Positions 23,115 through 39,174 of a DNA stretch of 64,000 nt are shown here, in pieces. Location of the stretch: the NCBI RefSeq assembly GCF_000760935.2, contig NZ_CP049744.1:3007501-3071500 (forward strand), given 5' to 3'. The position numbers and the translations under genes are program-made. Source of the DNA: Rhodococcoides fascians A25f (GTDB lineage Bacteria > Actinomycetota > Actinomycetes > Mycobacteriales > Mycobacteriaceae). Position 1 is the first letter of the stretch, and every line of letters begins with the position of its first letter. The notes under the pieces were generated by a model. That model was not told the origin of the DNA, made no database searches, and worked only from the letters and a program-made list of their open reading frames with translations.

Positions 23115-23435
23115 TCAGGCCTCGAAATCGAACTTCGTCAGCAGCGCCTTGCGCTGCCGATCTCCGAGACCACGAAGGCGACGCGTCGGTGCGATCTCCA
23201 ATTCCGTCATCAGCTCCGCGGCCTTGACCTTGCCTACCTTGGGCAACGCCTCGAGCAACGCGGACACCTTCATCTTGCCGAGAATCTCGTCCGTCTCGGC
23301 ATCTTTGAGCACCCGCTTGAGATCGGTGCCGCCACGCTTGAGTCGCTCCTTGAGCTCGGCGCGCGCTTTCCGTGCGATCGCTGCCTTCTCGAGGGCAGCG
23401 GCACGCTGCTCGGGGGTCAACTGGGGAAGGGCCAC
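23115..23435 (-). CDS. mihF: Mycobacterial-type integration host factor
   Basis: A 106-residue nucleoid-associated protein of the actinobacterial mIHF type, unrelated in fold to enteric IHF. A basic N-terminal helix ([20 protein letters not shown]) precedes the helix-two-turn-helix region ([19 protein letters not shown]) that binds the DNA minor groove. The GTG at 23435 has a GGAGGAA box. It heads the mihF-gmk-rpoZ-coaBC run. Confidence 0.94.
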   Translation of the reverse strand: MALPQLTPEQRAAALEKAAIARKARAELKERLKRGGTDLKRVLKDAETDEILGKMKVSALLEALPKVGKVKAAELMTELEIAPTRRLRGLGDRQRKALLTKFDFEA

Positions 23436-23631
23436 TGTCGGTTCCTCCGTCTTCTCGTTCTGGGTGGTACGACGCACACGATCGCTGTCGGCACGTCGAC
23501 CATCGGTGTACCACTGCCGCGGACCGCGGTCATCGGCGATCTGCACTGTTCGTCGGCAGCGCTAGCGACCGTACCGACGACTCGCGTTCACCGCTAACTC
23601 GCCCCCGAGTGCCGGAGCGCAGTAGCGTCGA
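23436..23631 (-). promoter_or_regulatory. Probable promoter region of mihF
   Basis: This 196-base gap between pyrF and mihF must contain the promoter for the mihF run. On the transcribed strand a TTAGCG hexamer and a TACGGT hexamer are 18 bases apart, a plausible weak -35/-10 pair near 23570-23600. A palindromic CCGCGGTCCGCGG lies closer to the gene. Confidence 0.35.
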
Positions 23632-24455
23632 CTATGCGAGACCGGCTTCGATCTCGTCGCGCAACCGCGTCGCCGCGTCGCGCAATGCCGTCACCGACGG
23701 GCCTGCGGCCAGGACACCCCGAGACGAGTTGGGCAGCAACAGCTCACGCGAATCACGGAAGATCTCCGCGAGATCGGCCACCGTCGCTCCCTGCGCTCCC
23801 AGACCCGGCGCAAGGATCGGTCCGGTGTAATCCGACAGATCGAGACCGTGGTCACGCGTCGCACCGACGACCAAGCCCACTGTGTCGGCATCGACGCGAT
23901 TGCGCGTCGCCGCCGCGTCGACGATCGACTGAGCCACCGACCCGCCGTTCGATGTCGCCGCCTGCTGTAAGGCCGAACCCTCCGCATTCGAGGTTCGAGC
24001 CAGCACGAACAGCCCGCGCTGGTGTTGCACCGCTCGCTCGACGGTCTCGTTCAGAGAATCGAAGCCCAGATACGGCGACACCGTGACCGCATCGGACGAC
24101 AGTGGCGACTCGGGCTCGAGCCACGCGTGCGCGTACGCATCCATCGTGGTGCCGATATCGCCGCGCTTGGCATCGGCGATCACCAGGGTGCCGGCGTCAC
24201 GCAACACACTGACGGTGCGCTCGAGCACCGCGTACCCGGCAGATCCGTATGCCTCGAAGAACGCCACCTGCGGCTTGACGATCGCGACTTCGCCGACGAA
24301 CGCCTCGACGCACAGCTCGGCGAACACCTCGAGACCGTCGGCCGAGCGCGGCAACTCCCAGGCGTCGAGCAGGGCGGGATGTGGATCGATGCCGACGCAG
24401 AGCCGACCGCGCGCACTCACCGCCGAACGCAACCGATCCGACCAGCCGAGATGAC

Positions 24456-24459
<4 letters not shown>
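23632..24459 (-). CDS. pyrF: Orotidine 5'-phosphate decarboxylase
   Basis: Last step of UMP synthesis. The 275-residue type-2 (mycobacterial) form has [26 protein letters not shown], the catalytic [18 protein letters not shown] and the phosphate-binding [10 protein letters not shown]. The ATG at 24459 overlaps the carB stop (ATGA). It is the last gene of the pyr operon. Confidence 0.96.
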
Positions 24460-27796
<3,337 letters not shown>

Positions 27797-27797
<1 letters not shown>

Positions 27798-28927
27798 TAC
27801 TTCTTCTCCTGAAGGACGCTGGTGAAACGGTCGAAGAGGTAGGCGGCGTCGTGCGGACCGGCCGCGGCCTCGGGGTGGTACTGCACGGAGAAGGCGCTCC
27901 CGTCGATCAGTTCGACGCCTTCGACGGTGCCGTCGTTGGCGCACGTGTGGCTGATCCGGGCGCGACCGAAGTCGGTGTCGAACTCCTCGCCTGCTTCGCC
28001 TTCGAGTGCGAATCCGTGGTTCTGTGCAGTGATCGCGATGCGGCCGGTGGTGTGCTCGATCACCGGGATGTTCATGCCGCGGTGCCCGAACTTCATCTTG
28101 TAGGTGCCGCGTCCGAGTGCCCGCCCGAAGATCTGGTTGCCGAAGCAGATGCCGAACAGGGGCAGCTTCCGCTCGAGCACTTCTCTGGTCAACGCGACGC
28201 TGGTGTCGGCCGTGGCCGGGTCGCCCGGTCCGTTGGACAGGAAGACACCGTCCGGGTTCAGCTCCAGAACCTGCTCGATGGTGGTGTTCGACGGCACCAC
28301 GTGCACGCGGATACCGCGCTCGGCGAACATCCGCGGAGTGTTGGTCTTGATACCGAGATCGACTGCGACGACGGTGAATCGAGCGTCGCCGGTCGGCTCG
28401 ATGGTGTAGCCGGCTCCAGTGGTCACTTCACCGGCGAGATCGGCACCGAGCATCGACGGCTGACCGACCACCTGCTCGAGCATCTCACCCGAGGTGCCGA
28501 GCGCGTCGCCCGAGAACACTCCCGCTCGCATCGAGCCGCGGGTACGCAGGTGCCGGACAAGTGCGCGCGTGTCGATTCCGGCGATGCCCACGACGTTCTG
28601 TGCCTCGAGCTGATCCTGCAGAGTCCCGGTCGAGCGCCAACTCGAGGTGCGGCGGGCCGGATCTCGGACGACGTAGCCGGCGACCCAGATCTTGTTGGGA
28701 TCCTGGGCGCTGGCGGCTTCACCGTCTTCCTGGTTCCAGCCGGTGTTGCCGATCTGCGGCGCAGTCGCGACGACGATCTGTCGGTGGTAGCTCGGGTCGG
28801 TGAGTGTCTCCTGGTACCCGGTCATTCCGGTGCAGAACACGGCCTCGCCGAGGGTGCGCCCCTGTGCGCCGAATGTGGTGCCGCGGAATGTCCGGCCGTC
28901 CTCCAGAACAAGAACTGCGCTGCTCAC
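27797..28927 (-). CDS. carA: Carbamoyl-phosphate synthase, small (glutaminase) subunit
   Basis: Releases ammonia from glutamine for CarB. The class I amidotransferase domain contains FLSNGPGDP, the nucleophile Cys in [18 protein letters not shown] and the His-Glu pair in [12 protein letters not shown]. The start is GTG at 28927 (376 residues), with GGAGGAAACC upstream, overlapping the previous stop (GTGA). Confidence 0.96.
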
Positions 28928-29430
28928 GCGGTTTCCTCCTTGGTTTCTCCGGTGGAACTTGCTGTCCACACCGGGTAGATCTGCTTGTCGTCGGCCCGGA
29001 AGCCGGTGTCTATCTCGGTCCCTGTCGGCAGCTCCCAGCGGATGACAAGGAGCCCGTCCTTGGTCATGACCTTGCCCGCCAATCCGCGTTCGGTGCGGAT
29101 CGCACGAATCGATGCCGCTGGAATCCAGATGGGAGATTCGCCGTTTCGATCGAGAAGAATCCCCTTCTCGTATCGGGAGAGTTCACCGGTGGCGCGGTGG
29201 CCGATGTCGCCGACGGCGATCCGGTCCTGCCAGCTCGGCGCGATGGTGCTACCGACGTACAGGCCGGTGGTCGGCTCGATGTGCGTGGCACCCAAGTCGT
29301 CTGGCACGGTCGGGAATTCACCGATTCGATCTTCCTGACGCTTCTGCCGTCCTCGCCAACCCCAGAAGATCAGCGCGATCATCAGCGCCCAGAACAGGAT
29401 GAATCCGATGACGATGAGAACTCTGTCCAC
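28924..29430 (-). CDS. Membrane-anchored protein inside the pyr operon (Rv1382-like)
   Basis: A 168-residue protein with one N-terminal transmembrane helix (about residues 4-24), a short basic stretch and a soluble beta-rich domain with SRYEKGILLDR and WIPAASIRAIRTERGLAGKV, resembling a PH-like fold. The function is unknown; the place between pyrC and carA is conserved in mycobacteria. The GTG start lies 4 bases after the pyrC stop, with a GGGAG box. Confidence 0.88.
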   Translation of the reverse strand: MDRVLIVIGFILFWALMIALIFWGWRGRQKRQEDRIGEFPTVPDDLGATHIEPTTGLYVGSTIAPSWQDRIAVGDIGHRATGELSRYEKGILLDRNGESPIWIPAASIRAIRTERGLAGKVMTKDGLLVIRWELPTGTEIDTGFRADDKQIYPVWTASSTGETKEETA

Positions 29431-29434
29431 GGCT

Positions 29435-30783
29435 CTACTCCCCTGCCCTGTTCGCCACTGAGCCTCTATTTGCTACTGCGCCCCTGTTTGCTACTGCGCC
29501 GTCGCGGACTGTGATTCGTCCGCGCAACACGGTCGTGGTCACCTTCGAGGAGAAGGTCATGTCCTCGAACGGCGTGTTGTGCGCGACGCTGGCCAACTTC
29601 TTGCCCGATACCGTCCAGCTCGTGTCCGGATCGACCACGGTGAGGTTGGCGATCTCGCCCACCTCGATCGGCCGGCCCTGGTCGGCCAATCCGACGATCT
29701 GCGCGGGACGCTCGCTCATCACTCTCGCCACACCCCGCCAATCGAGCAGGCCGGGAGTCACCATGGTGTCGAACACGATGGACAGTGCGGTCTCGAGTCC
29801 GAGCATTCCGGGACGTGCGATCGAGAATTCGCAGCACTTGTCCTGCTCGGCGTGGGGCGCGTGATCGGTTGCCACACAATCGATCACACCGTCGGCGAGG
29901 CCTCGACGGAGGGCGTCGACATCGGACTTCTCGCGCAGTGGTGGATTCACCTTGTTGATCGCGTCGTACGTTTCCAGACGCGAGTCGTCGAGCAGCAGAT
30001 GATGCGGGGTGACTTCGGCGGTGATCGAAATGCCCTGTCCACGAGCCCACTTCACCAACTCGACGGTGCCCGCGGTGGACGCGTGGCAGATGTGCACCCG
30101 TGCGCCCGCGTCTCGGGCCAGCAGAGCGTCGCGCGCGACGATCGATTCCTCTGCCGCGCGCGGCCAACCGGCCAGTCCGAGCCTCGCCGCGGTGGGCCCT
30201 TCGTGTGCGACGGCACCGACGGTGAGCCTGGGCTCCTCGGCGTGCTGAGCGATGAGCACACCGAGCGAACTCGAGTACTCCAACGCCCGACGCATGATCA
30301 GCGGATCGTCGACGCAGTGTCCGTCGTCGGAGAACATCTTCACTCGGCCGATTCCCGCGGCCATCGTGGCCATCTCGGCGAGTTGCTTGCCCTTCAACCC
30401 GACGGTGATCGCTCCGACCGGGTGGACGTCGACGAGCCCGACTTCCTGTCCGCGGCGCCACACATGGTCGGTCACGACCACCGAATCGGCAACCGGATCG
30501 GTGTTCGCCATGGCGAACACCGCGGTGTAACCGCCCAGAGCGGCGGCGGCGGACCCGGATTCGATCGTCTCCGTGTCCTCCCGGCCCGGCTCGCGCAGGT
30601 GCGTGTGCATGTCGACGAATCCGGGCAGCAGAATGTGGCCGCGGGCCTCGATCACCTGCGCGCCGTCGGCATCGAGGTCGGTACCGATCGCCGCGATTTC
30701 CTCGCCATGGATCAGCACGTCGGTTTCGGAGCCCTCGCCGTACAGCAGGACGCCCCGCAGCAGAACCGAGGCCGTGGATGCGG

Positions 30784-30787
<4 letters not shown>
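29435..30787 (-). CDS. pyrC: Dihydroorotase
   Basis: Cyclises carbamoyl-aspartate to dihydroorotate. Metal-binding motifs are [42 protein letters not shown] and [11 protein letters not shown]. The ATG at 30787 overlaps the pyrB stop, giving 450 residues. The last ~20 residues are a repeat tail, [17 protein letters not shown], beyond the usual domain end, matched by a short DNA repeat around 29460-29500. Confidence 0.96.
29458..29502. repeat. Short tandem repeat in the 3' end of pyrC
   Basis: The plus strand carries two near-identical copies of TTTGCTACTGCGCC plus a third diverged copy, encoding three consecutive xVANR units at the dihydroorotase C-terminus. It adds a tail outside the conserved fold. 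Confidence 0.65.
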
Positions 30788-32351
<1,564 letters not shown>

Positions 32352-32359
32352 TTAAAGGA

Positions 32360-32394
32360 TGTCTGACATAGAACTTCGTAGAGCCTAGCAACGC
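32360..32394 (-). promoter_or_regulatory. Possible promoter of the pyr operon
   Basis: Downstream of the inverted repeat, the transcribed strand carries TTGCTA and, 15 bases on, TATGTC. The spacing is short for a standard promoter, but the position between the nusB terminator-like repeat and the PyrR site fits. No better candidate is visible in the 140-base gap. Confidence 0.3.
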
Positions 32395-32429
32395 TCTGCG
32401 AACCACACCTACCAGGCTCGCAGAGCGTT
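32390..32429 (-). terminator. 12-bp perfect inverted repeat after nusB
   Basis: AACGCTCTGCGA (32390-32401) and its exact complement TCGCAGAGCGTT (32418-32429) are separated by 16 bases, about 27 bases after the nusB stop. This is most simply a terminator separating efp-nusB from the pyr operon. No U-tract follows, as is common in actinobacteria. Confidence 0.6.
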
Positions 32430-32455
32430 CGGTCACAGGACCGTCGAGAGTTCGA

Positions 32456-32998
32456 TCAGTTCTCGGCGTCGCCGGCCGTGTCTACCTGCGGACGGCTCGA
32501 TACGGCCGCCGCCGCGGCGCGTACCTGCGGTGCCACGAGGACGATCTGGCCGAGCACACCGTTGACGAAGCCGGGCGAGTCGTCGGTGGACAACTGTTTG
32601 GCCAGCTCGACGGCCTCGTCGACGGCCACGACCGGAGGCACGTCGGTGGCATGGAACAGCTCCCAGACGGCAATCCGAAGGATGGCCCGGTCGACCGCAG
32701 GAAGACGCGTGAGCGTCCAATCCTTGAGGTGATCGGCAATCACCCCGTCGAGGCGATCCAGGTTCTCCGCAACACCCTCGACCAGCGTCGAGGTGTAGTC
32801 GCTGACCGGCGCGATGGTGTCGTCGGCTCGAGCGAGCTCGATGCGCTCGGCGGCCAGGTTCACCGGATCGACGTTGCGCGCCTCTGCCTCGAACAGAAAG
32901 TCCACCGCGCGCTTGCGGGCCTTGTGACGCGCGCCCAGCTTCTTCGCGCCCGGGGCACCGTTCTGCGCGCCGGAGGATGTCGACTTCTTCGATGACAC
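32456..32998 (-). CDS. nusB: Transcription antitermination factor NusB
   Basis: Part of the rRNA antitermination complex with NusE/S10. The 180-residue product has a basic N-terminus, then the NusB core: [38 protein letters not shown] and [20 protein letters not shown]. The GTG start lies two bases after the efp TAA stop, so efp and nusB are co-transcribed. Confidence 0.96.
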   Translation of the reverse strand: MSSKKSTSSGAQNGAPGAKKLGARHKARKRAVDFLFEAEARNVDPVNLAAERIELARADDTIAPVSDYTSTLVEGVAENLDRLDGVIADHLKDWTLTRLPAVDRAILRIAVWELFHATDVPPVVAVDEAVELAKQLSTDDSPGFVNGVLGQIVLVAPQVRAAAAAVSSRPQVDTAGDAEN

Positions 32999-32999
32999 G

Positions 33000-33563
33000 T
33001 TAGGAGTTCACACGCCCGAGGTAGTTGCCGTCACGCGAGTCGACCTTGAGCTTGTCGCCGGTGTTGATGAAGAGCGGCACCGAGATCTCGGCTCCGGTCT
33101 CGAGTGTCGCAGGCTTGGTACCACCGGTGGAGCGGTCGCCCTGCAGACCAGGGTCGGTGTGCTTGACCTCGAGCTCGACGGTGACGGGAAGCTCGACGTA
33201 CAGCGGGACGCCCTCGTGCATCGCGACCTGGACGCGCAGGTTCTCGAGCAGGAAGCGGGCTCCGTCGCCGACGGTGGCCTCACCGATCGAGAGCTGGTCG
33301 TACGTGTCTGCGTCCATGAACACGTAGTCGCTGCCGTCGTGGTAGAGGTACGTCATGTCGCGGCGGTCGACCGTCGCGGTCTCGACCTTCACACCGGCGT
33401 TGAACGTCTTGTCGACGACCTTGCCCGAGAGCACGTTCTTGAGCTTGGTCCGCACGAATGCGGGTCCCTTACCTGGCTTGACGTGCTGGAATTCGATGAT
33501 CGACCACAGCTGGTTCTCCAGGTTGAGAACCAGGCCGTTCTTGAAATCGCTGGTGGAAGCCAC
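33000..33563 (-). CDS. efp: Elongation factor P
   Basis: Rescues ribosomes stalled at polyproline stretches. The 187-residue product has the KOW-like N-domain with loop [17 protein letters not shown], whose Lys is the usual tip residue, and two OB domains ending [20 protein letters not shown]. The start is GTG at 33563 with GAGGAG upstream. Its presence fits the proline repeat protein encoded at 54858. Confidence 0.96.
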   Translation of the reverse strand: MASTSDFKNGLVLNLENQLWSIIEFQHVKPGKGPAFVRTKLKNVLSGKVVDKTFNAGVKVETATVDRRDMTYLYHDGSDYVFMDADTYDQLSIGEATVGDGARFLLENLRVQVAMHEGVPLYVELPVTVELEVKHTDPGLQGDRSTGGTKPATLETGAEISVPLFINTGDKLKVDSRDGNYLGRVNS

Positions 33564-33640
33564 TTGCTTCGCGTCTCCTCAATCGTTTGTGCGCGTGACG
33601 CGCCGTCGGTCACGGGCTTGGATTCGCTCCCGCCCGCGCG

Positions 33641-34744
33641 CTAGACGGACGTGAGTTCCTTGCTTGTCAGGGTGAGCAGTTCCGGACCCCCGTCACGAAC
33701 GACGAGTGTGTCCTCGATCCGAACGCCGCCGCGACCGGAGAAGTAGACACCCGGCTCGACGGTGACCGCTGCACCGCTCAGCAGTATACCGGTGCTCGTC
33801 TTCGCGATTCCCGGCGCTTCGTGGATTTCCAGGCCCACGCCATGACCGAGCCCGTGCAAGAAGTACTCGCCGTACCCTGCGTCCTCGATGACCGAGCGCG
33901 ACGCCGCGTCGACCGAGGCGGTGTTCACCCCTGGTGCCAGCGCCTCTCGACCGGCCGTCTGCGACTGCTGCACCAACTCGTACAGGTCGCGCTGCCACTG
34001 CGCCGGACTACCGATCACGAAGGTCCGGGTCATGTCGGAGTGGTACCCGCCCACGAGCGCCCCGAAGTCCAGCTTCACGAAGTCCCCCTCGGCCAACACC
34101 GCATCCGTCGGTCGGTGATGCGGCACTGCGGAGTTGACGCCTGCAGCCACGATGGTCTCGAACGAGATCGCATCGGCACCGTGGTCGAGCATCGCAGATT
34201 CCAGTTCGCGGGCCACCTCACGCTCGGTTCTCCCGGCGCGAATGCTGCCCCTGGCCAGCAATTGGGCGAGCGCATCGTCGGCAGCGCGGCACGCGTCACG
34301 GAGCAATCCCACCTCGAACTCGTCCTTGACCATGCGCAACGACTCGACGACACCGGGTGCGCGCACCAAGTCGACGCCCCCGTCCAACTCGGCCCAGCTG
34401 CGATGGGCATCGACCGTCACGACGTGACTCTCGAAACCGATGCGGCCGCCACGGCCCGACACTCCCGACCGGAGGAGGTGGATCGCCGATGCGCGGTCGA
34501 TCTCGGCACGCAGATCCGGCACCTGCTCGGCGACCTGGGTGACATACCGACCGTCGGTGCAGATCACGGTCTCGTTCTCACCGTCGACGGAATCCGACGC
34601 CGAGACCAGCAGGGCCGCGTTCGAGCCGGTGAAACCGGTCAGATAACGCACGTTCAGCAAGTCGGTGATCAACATCGAGTCGAGGCCGTCGGCGGCCAAC
34701 AGTTCTCGCAGGGCACCACGACGGGCACCGAAATCAGCAGGCAT
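33641..34744 (-). CDS. pepQ: Xaa-Pro aminopeptidase-type M24 metallopeptidase
   Basis: A cytoplasmic peptidase cleaving dipeptides or N-termini at proline. The creatinase N-domain (VRYLTGFTGSNAALLV) precedes the pita-bread domain with metal ligands in LDFGALVGGYHSDMTRTF, HGLGHGVGLEIHEAPG and VEPGVYFSGRGGVRIEDT. ATG 34744 gives 367 residues; the frame is open 75 bases upstream. It leads the pepQ-efp-nusB order seen in mycobacteria. Whether it prefers X-Pro dipeptides or longer peptides cannot be told. Confidence 0.92.
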   Translation of the reverse strand: MPADFGARRGALRELLAADGLDSMLITDLLNVRYLTGFTGSNAALLVSASDSVDGENETVICTDGRYVTQVAEQVPDLRAEIDRASAIHLLRSGVSGRGGRIGFESHVVTVDAHRSWAELDGGVDLVRAPGVVESLRMVKDEFEVGLLRDACRAADDALAQLLARGSIRAGRTEREVARELESAMLDHGADAISFETIVAAGVNSAVPHHRPTDAVLAEGDFVKLDFGALVGGYHSDMTRTFVIGSPAQWQRDLYELVQQSQTAGREALAPGVNTASVDAASRSVIEDAGYGEYFLHGLGHGVGLEIHEAPGIAKTSTGILLSGAAVTVEPGVYFSGRGGVRIEDTLVVRDGGPELLTLTSKELTSV

Positions 34745-34851
34745 GCGCTCGACATTACTGCTGTCCCCGACGTGCCTCGGCCCGGACACATCGGACTCGA
34801 ACTTTGTGGGCCCTGCCACACGAACGGCGACGTGCGGATATGCTGTGCCGC

Positions 34852-35535
34852 ATGACTGGGTGGGCAGTGCGTGGCATAGGTATGGGATTGATCAACGCCG
34901 TCGTTCGATTGCTGCTGGGGGCGGCAGTATCGATGTGGCCGCTGAGTGGCTCGGCGCTGCGATGGGTGGCGTATGCCCTCGTGATCCTCGTGATCGTCGT
35001 CTGGGCAGGAATCGACGGCGTTCGCGATCGACGCAATCATCCTGATCCCGACGACGGCCAGGACCTCACGATGGTGTGGCTCAAGGCCGCGGTCGTCGCA
35101 GGACTGCTCGCTGGACTGCTCAGTTGGATCATCGACTTCTTCGTCGACTTCAGCCTCGGTCAGAACGGTCTGATCTTCGAGCTCACCTCCGGTGCAGCGT
35201 TCACCATCCTCACCATTTTCGTCGTTGCCACCATTGCGGTGTTCGTGGGTCGGCTGATCGTCAACCGCGACGCGAAGAAGAAGCTGGCCACCTCCGACGC
35301 CGACCGTGCGCACAACCGCGAGCTGGTGAATGCGGGCAGCGCGGAACGCACCGAGTCGAGTCGCGGCACTCGATCGCAGGCAGAGCAGACGCGGTCCGAA
35401 CCGACGCGATCCGAACCTCAGTGGGCTGCAGAGCACGGCGAAGCCGACACCGAGGTCTTCTCGGCAGTGGACGCCGACGGAAAGCCCCGACTGGACAAGC
35501 GCGGCAACCGGCACGGCACCGCCGACGGTTCCTGA
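34852..35535 (+). CDS. Four-helix membrane protein, B-4DMT type (Rv2536-like)
   Basis: A 227-residue protein with four hydrophobic helices in its first ~140 residues (starting GIGMGLINAVVRLLLGAAV; others around LVILVIVVWAGIDGV, AAVVAGLLAGLLSWIIDF and FTILTIFVVATIAVFVGR), then a charged, low-complexity cytoplasmic tail with repeated RSEPTRSEP. It resembles the B-4DMT transporter-like family; the substrate is unknown. It is divergent from pepQ and ends at a strong terminator shared with aroB. Confidence 0.82.
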   Translation: MTGWAVRGIGMGLINAVVRLLLGAAVSMWPLSGSALRWVAYALVILVIVVWAGIDGVRDRRNHPDPDDGQDLTMVWLKAAVVAGLLAGLLSWIIDFFVDFSLGQNGLIFELTSGAAFTILTIFVVATIAVFVGRLIVNRDAKKKLATSDADRAHNRELVNAGSAERTESSRGTRSQAEQTRSEPTRSEPQWAAEHGEADTEVFSAVDADGKPRLDKRGNRHGTADGS

Positions 35536-35552
35536 CCCCCGCTACGAACACA

Positions 35553-35591
35553 CGGGCGGTGAGCGACGCATGACGCGTCGCTCACCGCCCG
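35553..35591. terminator. Strong bidirectional terminator hairpin
   Basis: A 17-bp perfect stem, CGGGCGGTGAGCGACGC (35553-35569) with its complement at 35575-35591, and a 5-base loop. It lies between the convergent membrane-protein gene and aroB, so it can stop transcription from both sides. Confidence 0.85.
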
Positions 35592-35623
35592 TTCTCATCT
35601 CGTCCGGAGCCCGGGGCCGAGTG

Positions 35624-37297
<1,674 letters not shown>

Positions 37298-37301
<4 letters not shown>

Positions 37302-38485
37302 CGTGGAGGTCGGGCGGCGGTGCCCTTCACGTAGTGGTCGACGTTGCTCGTCGTCTCCGCCAGCGAATCCCCACCGAACTTCTCCAACGCTGCCTGCGCG
37401 ACCACCAACGCAACCATCGTCTCGGCGACGACACCGGCGGCCGGAACGGCGCAGACGTCCGAGCGCTGATGAATGGCGACCGCTTCGTCTCCGGTGGTCA
37501 TGTCGACTGTTGCCAGCGCGCGCGGCACGGTGGAGATGGGTTTCATCGCGGCCCGCACTCGCAGTGGCTCGCCGTTGGTCATCCCGCCCTCGATGCCGCC
37601 TGCGCGGTTGGTCGAGCGCAGCACCCCGTCGGGGCCGGGCTTGATCTCGTCGTGGGCGACACTGCCGCGGCGGCGAGCGGTCTCGAAACCGTCGCCGATC
37701 TCGACACCCTTGATGGCCTGGATTCCCATCAGCGCGGCGGCCAGCCTGGCGTCGAGCTTGCGCTCTCCGGAGACGAACGACCCGAGGCCGACGGGCAGTC
37801 CGTGCACGACGACCTCGACGACGCCGCCGAGGGTGTCGCCATCCTTCTTCGCCGCTTCGATCTCGGCGATCATCGACTCCTCGGCGGCCTTGTCGAAAGC
37901 ACGCACCGGGGAGGCGTCGATCGCGTCGAGGTCGTCACCTGCAGGCGGCGGACCCACGTACGGATCGGATGCTCCGATGGAGATCACATGGGACACCACG
38001 TCGACGCCGAACGCCTGCTTCAGGAAGAGGCGCGCCACCGTGCCGATCGCAACCCTGGCCGCGGTCTCGCGTGCGCTCGCGCGTTCGAGAACCGGGCGCG
38101 CATCGTCGAAGCCGTACTTGAGCATTCCGGAGAAATCTGCGTGCCCGGGGCGCGGGCGAGTCAGCGGGGAGTTCCGCGCGAGATCGGCAAGCACGGCTTC
38201 GTCGACCGGATCGGCCGACATCACCTGCTCCCACTTGGGCCATTCGGTGTTGCCGACCTCGATCGCGACTGGCCCGCCCATGGTGCGGCCGTGCCGCACA
38301 CCGCCGGTGAGCGTGACTTTGTCCGCCTCGAACTTCATTCGGGCCCCGCGGCCGTAGCCGAGACGACGGCGGGCGAGTTGGGAGGCAATATCGTCCGAGG
38401 TCACCTCGACTCCCGCGACCATTCCTTCGAGAATGGCGACGAGAGCGGGTCCGTGGGATTCTCCGGCAGTTATCCAGCGCAGCAC
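37298..38485 (-). CDS. aroC: Chorismate synthase
   Basis: Final step to chorismate, needing reduced FMN. The N-terminus [20 protein letters not shown] and motifs [33 protein letters not shown] and [13 protein letters not shown] are typical. It has 395 residues from the GTG at 38485. It is preceded by the prepilin peptidase with 12 bases between. Confidence 0.97.
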
Positions 38486-38497
38486 TCGAGCATCTTT

Positions 38498-39070
38498 TCA
38501 CGTCAGGCAAGCTGCGGATGCCAGCAGGGTCGCCGCGCACATGGACGGGCCGTGCGGGATACGTGCCCGACTGTGCCCGACGGCAGCGACGATCGATCCC
38601 ACCACGGCAGTTGCCAGTGGTGCCGACAGCGCCGCGATCACCCATCCTTCCCCACCGCCGAGAGCTGCGATCGAGCCCACCGACCACGCCAGCTTCACGT
38701 CCCCGGCACCGAACGCAGACGGCGCGAGAAGGTGCACGACGAGGTAGATCGCGAACAGTAGGACTCCGCCGAGCAATGCCCTCGCCGACCCCACCGACAC
38801 GAGCATCGTCGTGACCACGATCGCACCCGGGATCGTCAATTCGTTCGGCAACCGGCGACGCCGTAGGTCGACGGCACTGAGCGCGACGAACCACCATGTC
38901 AGCACGCACAAAGGAACCCAGTAGGTGGTCTCGCCGAACCGCCACCAGACCCATCCGGTACCCACCGCGGACGACAACGGCAGAAGCCGTGGATCCCACC
39001 GGACCAGACCGAATCGCATCGCTACCCCGGCAACGGCACCGATCACCGACGCTGCACACAGACTGAACAT
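38498..39070 (-). CDS. Short prepilin peptidase (A24 family)
   Basis: A 190-residue integral membrane aspartic protease with the two expected catalytic Asp residues: D68 in ALSAVDLRRRRLPNELT and D124 in AFGAGDVKLAW. It lacks the N-terminal cysteine-rich methyltransferase domain of full-length PilD, so it is the minimal form. Its place between aroE and aroC is shared with M. tuberculosis (Rv2551c). Its natural substrate, likely a Flp/Tad-type prepilin, is not in this window. ATG 39070 is chosen because the 24 residues upstream are polar and unlike the family. Confidence 0.86.
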   Translation of the reverse strand: MFSLCAASVIGAVAGVAMRFGLVRWDPRLLPLSSAVGTGWVWWRFGETTYWVPLCVLTWWFVALSAVDLRRRRLPNELTIPGAIVVTTMLVSVGSARALLGGVLLFAIYLVVHLLAPSAFGAGDVKLAWSVGSIAALGGGEGWVIAALSAPLATAVVGSIVAAVGHSRARIPHGPSMCAATLLASAACLT

Positions 39071-39174
39071 GGCCCGAAGGGTCGCATCCCTCCCACGGCC
39101 GGCCACGGGAAAACACCTGATCGCAGATTGCCCTGTGGACAACCCGCCGGCTGTGGACTACCGGGAAGTCGTAC

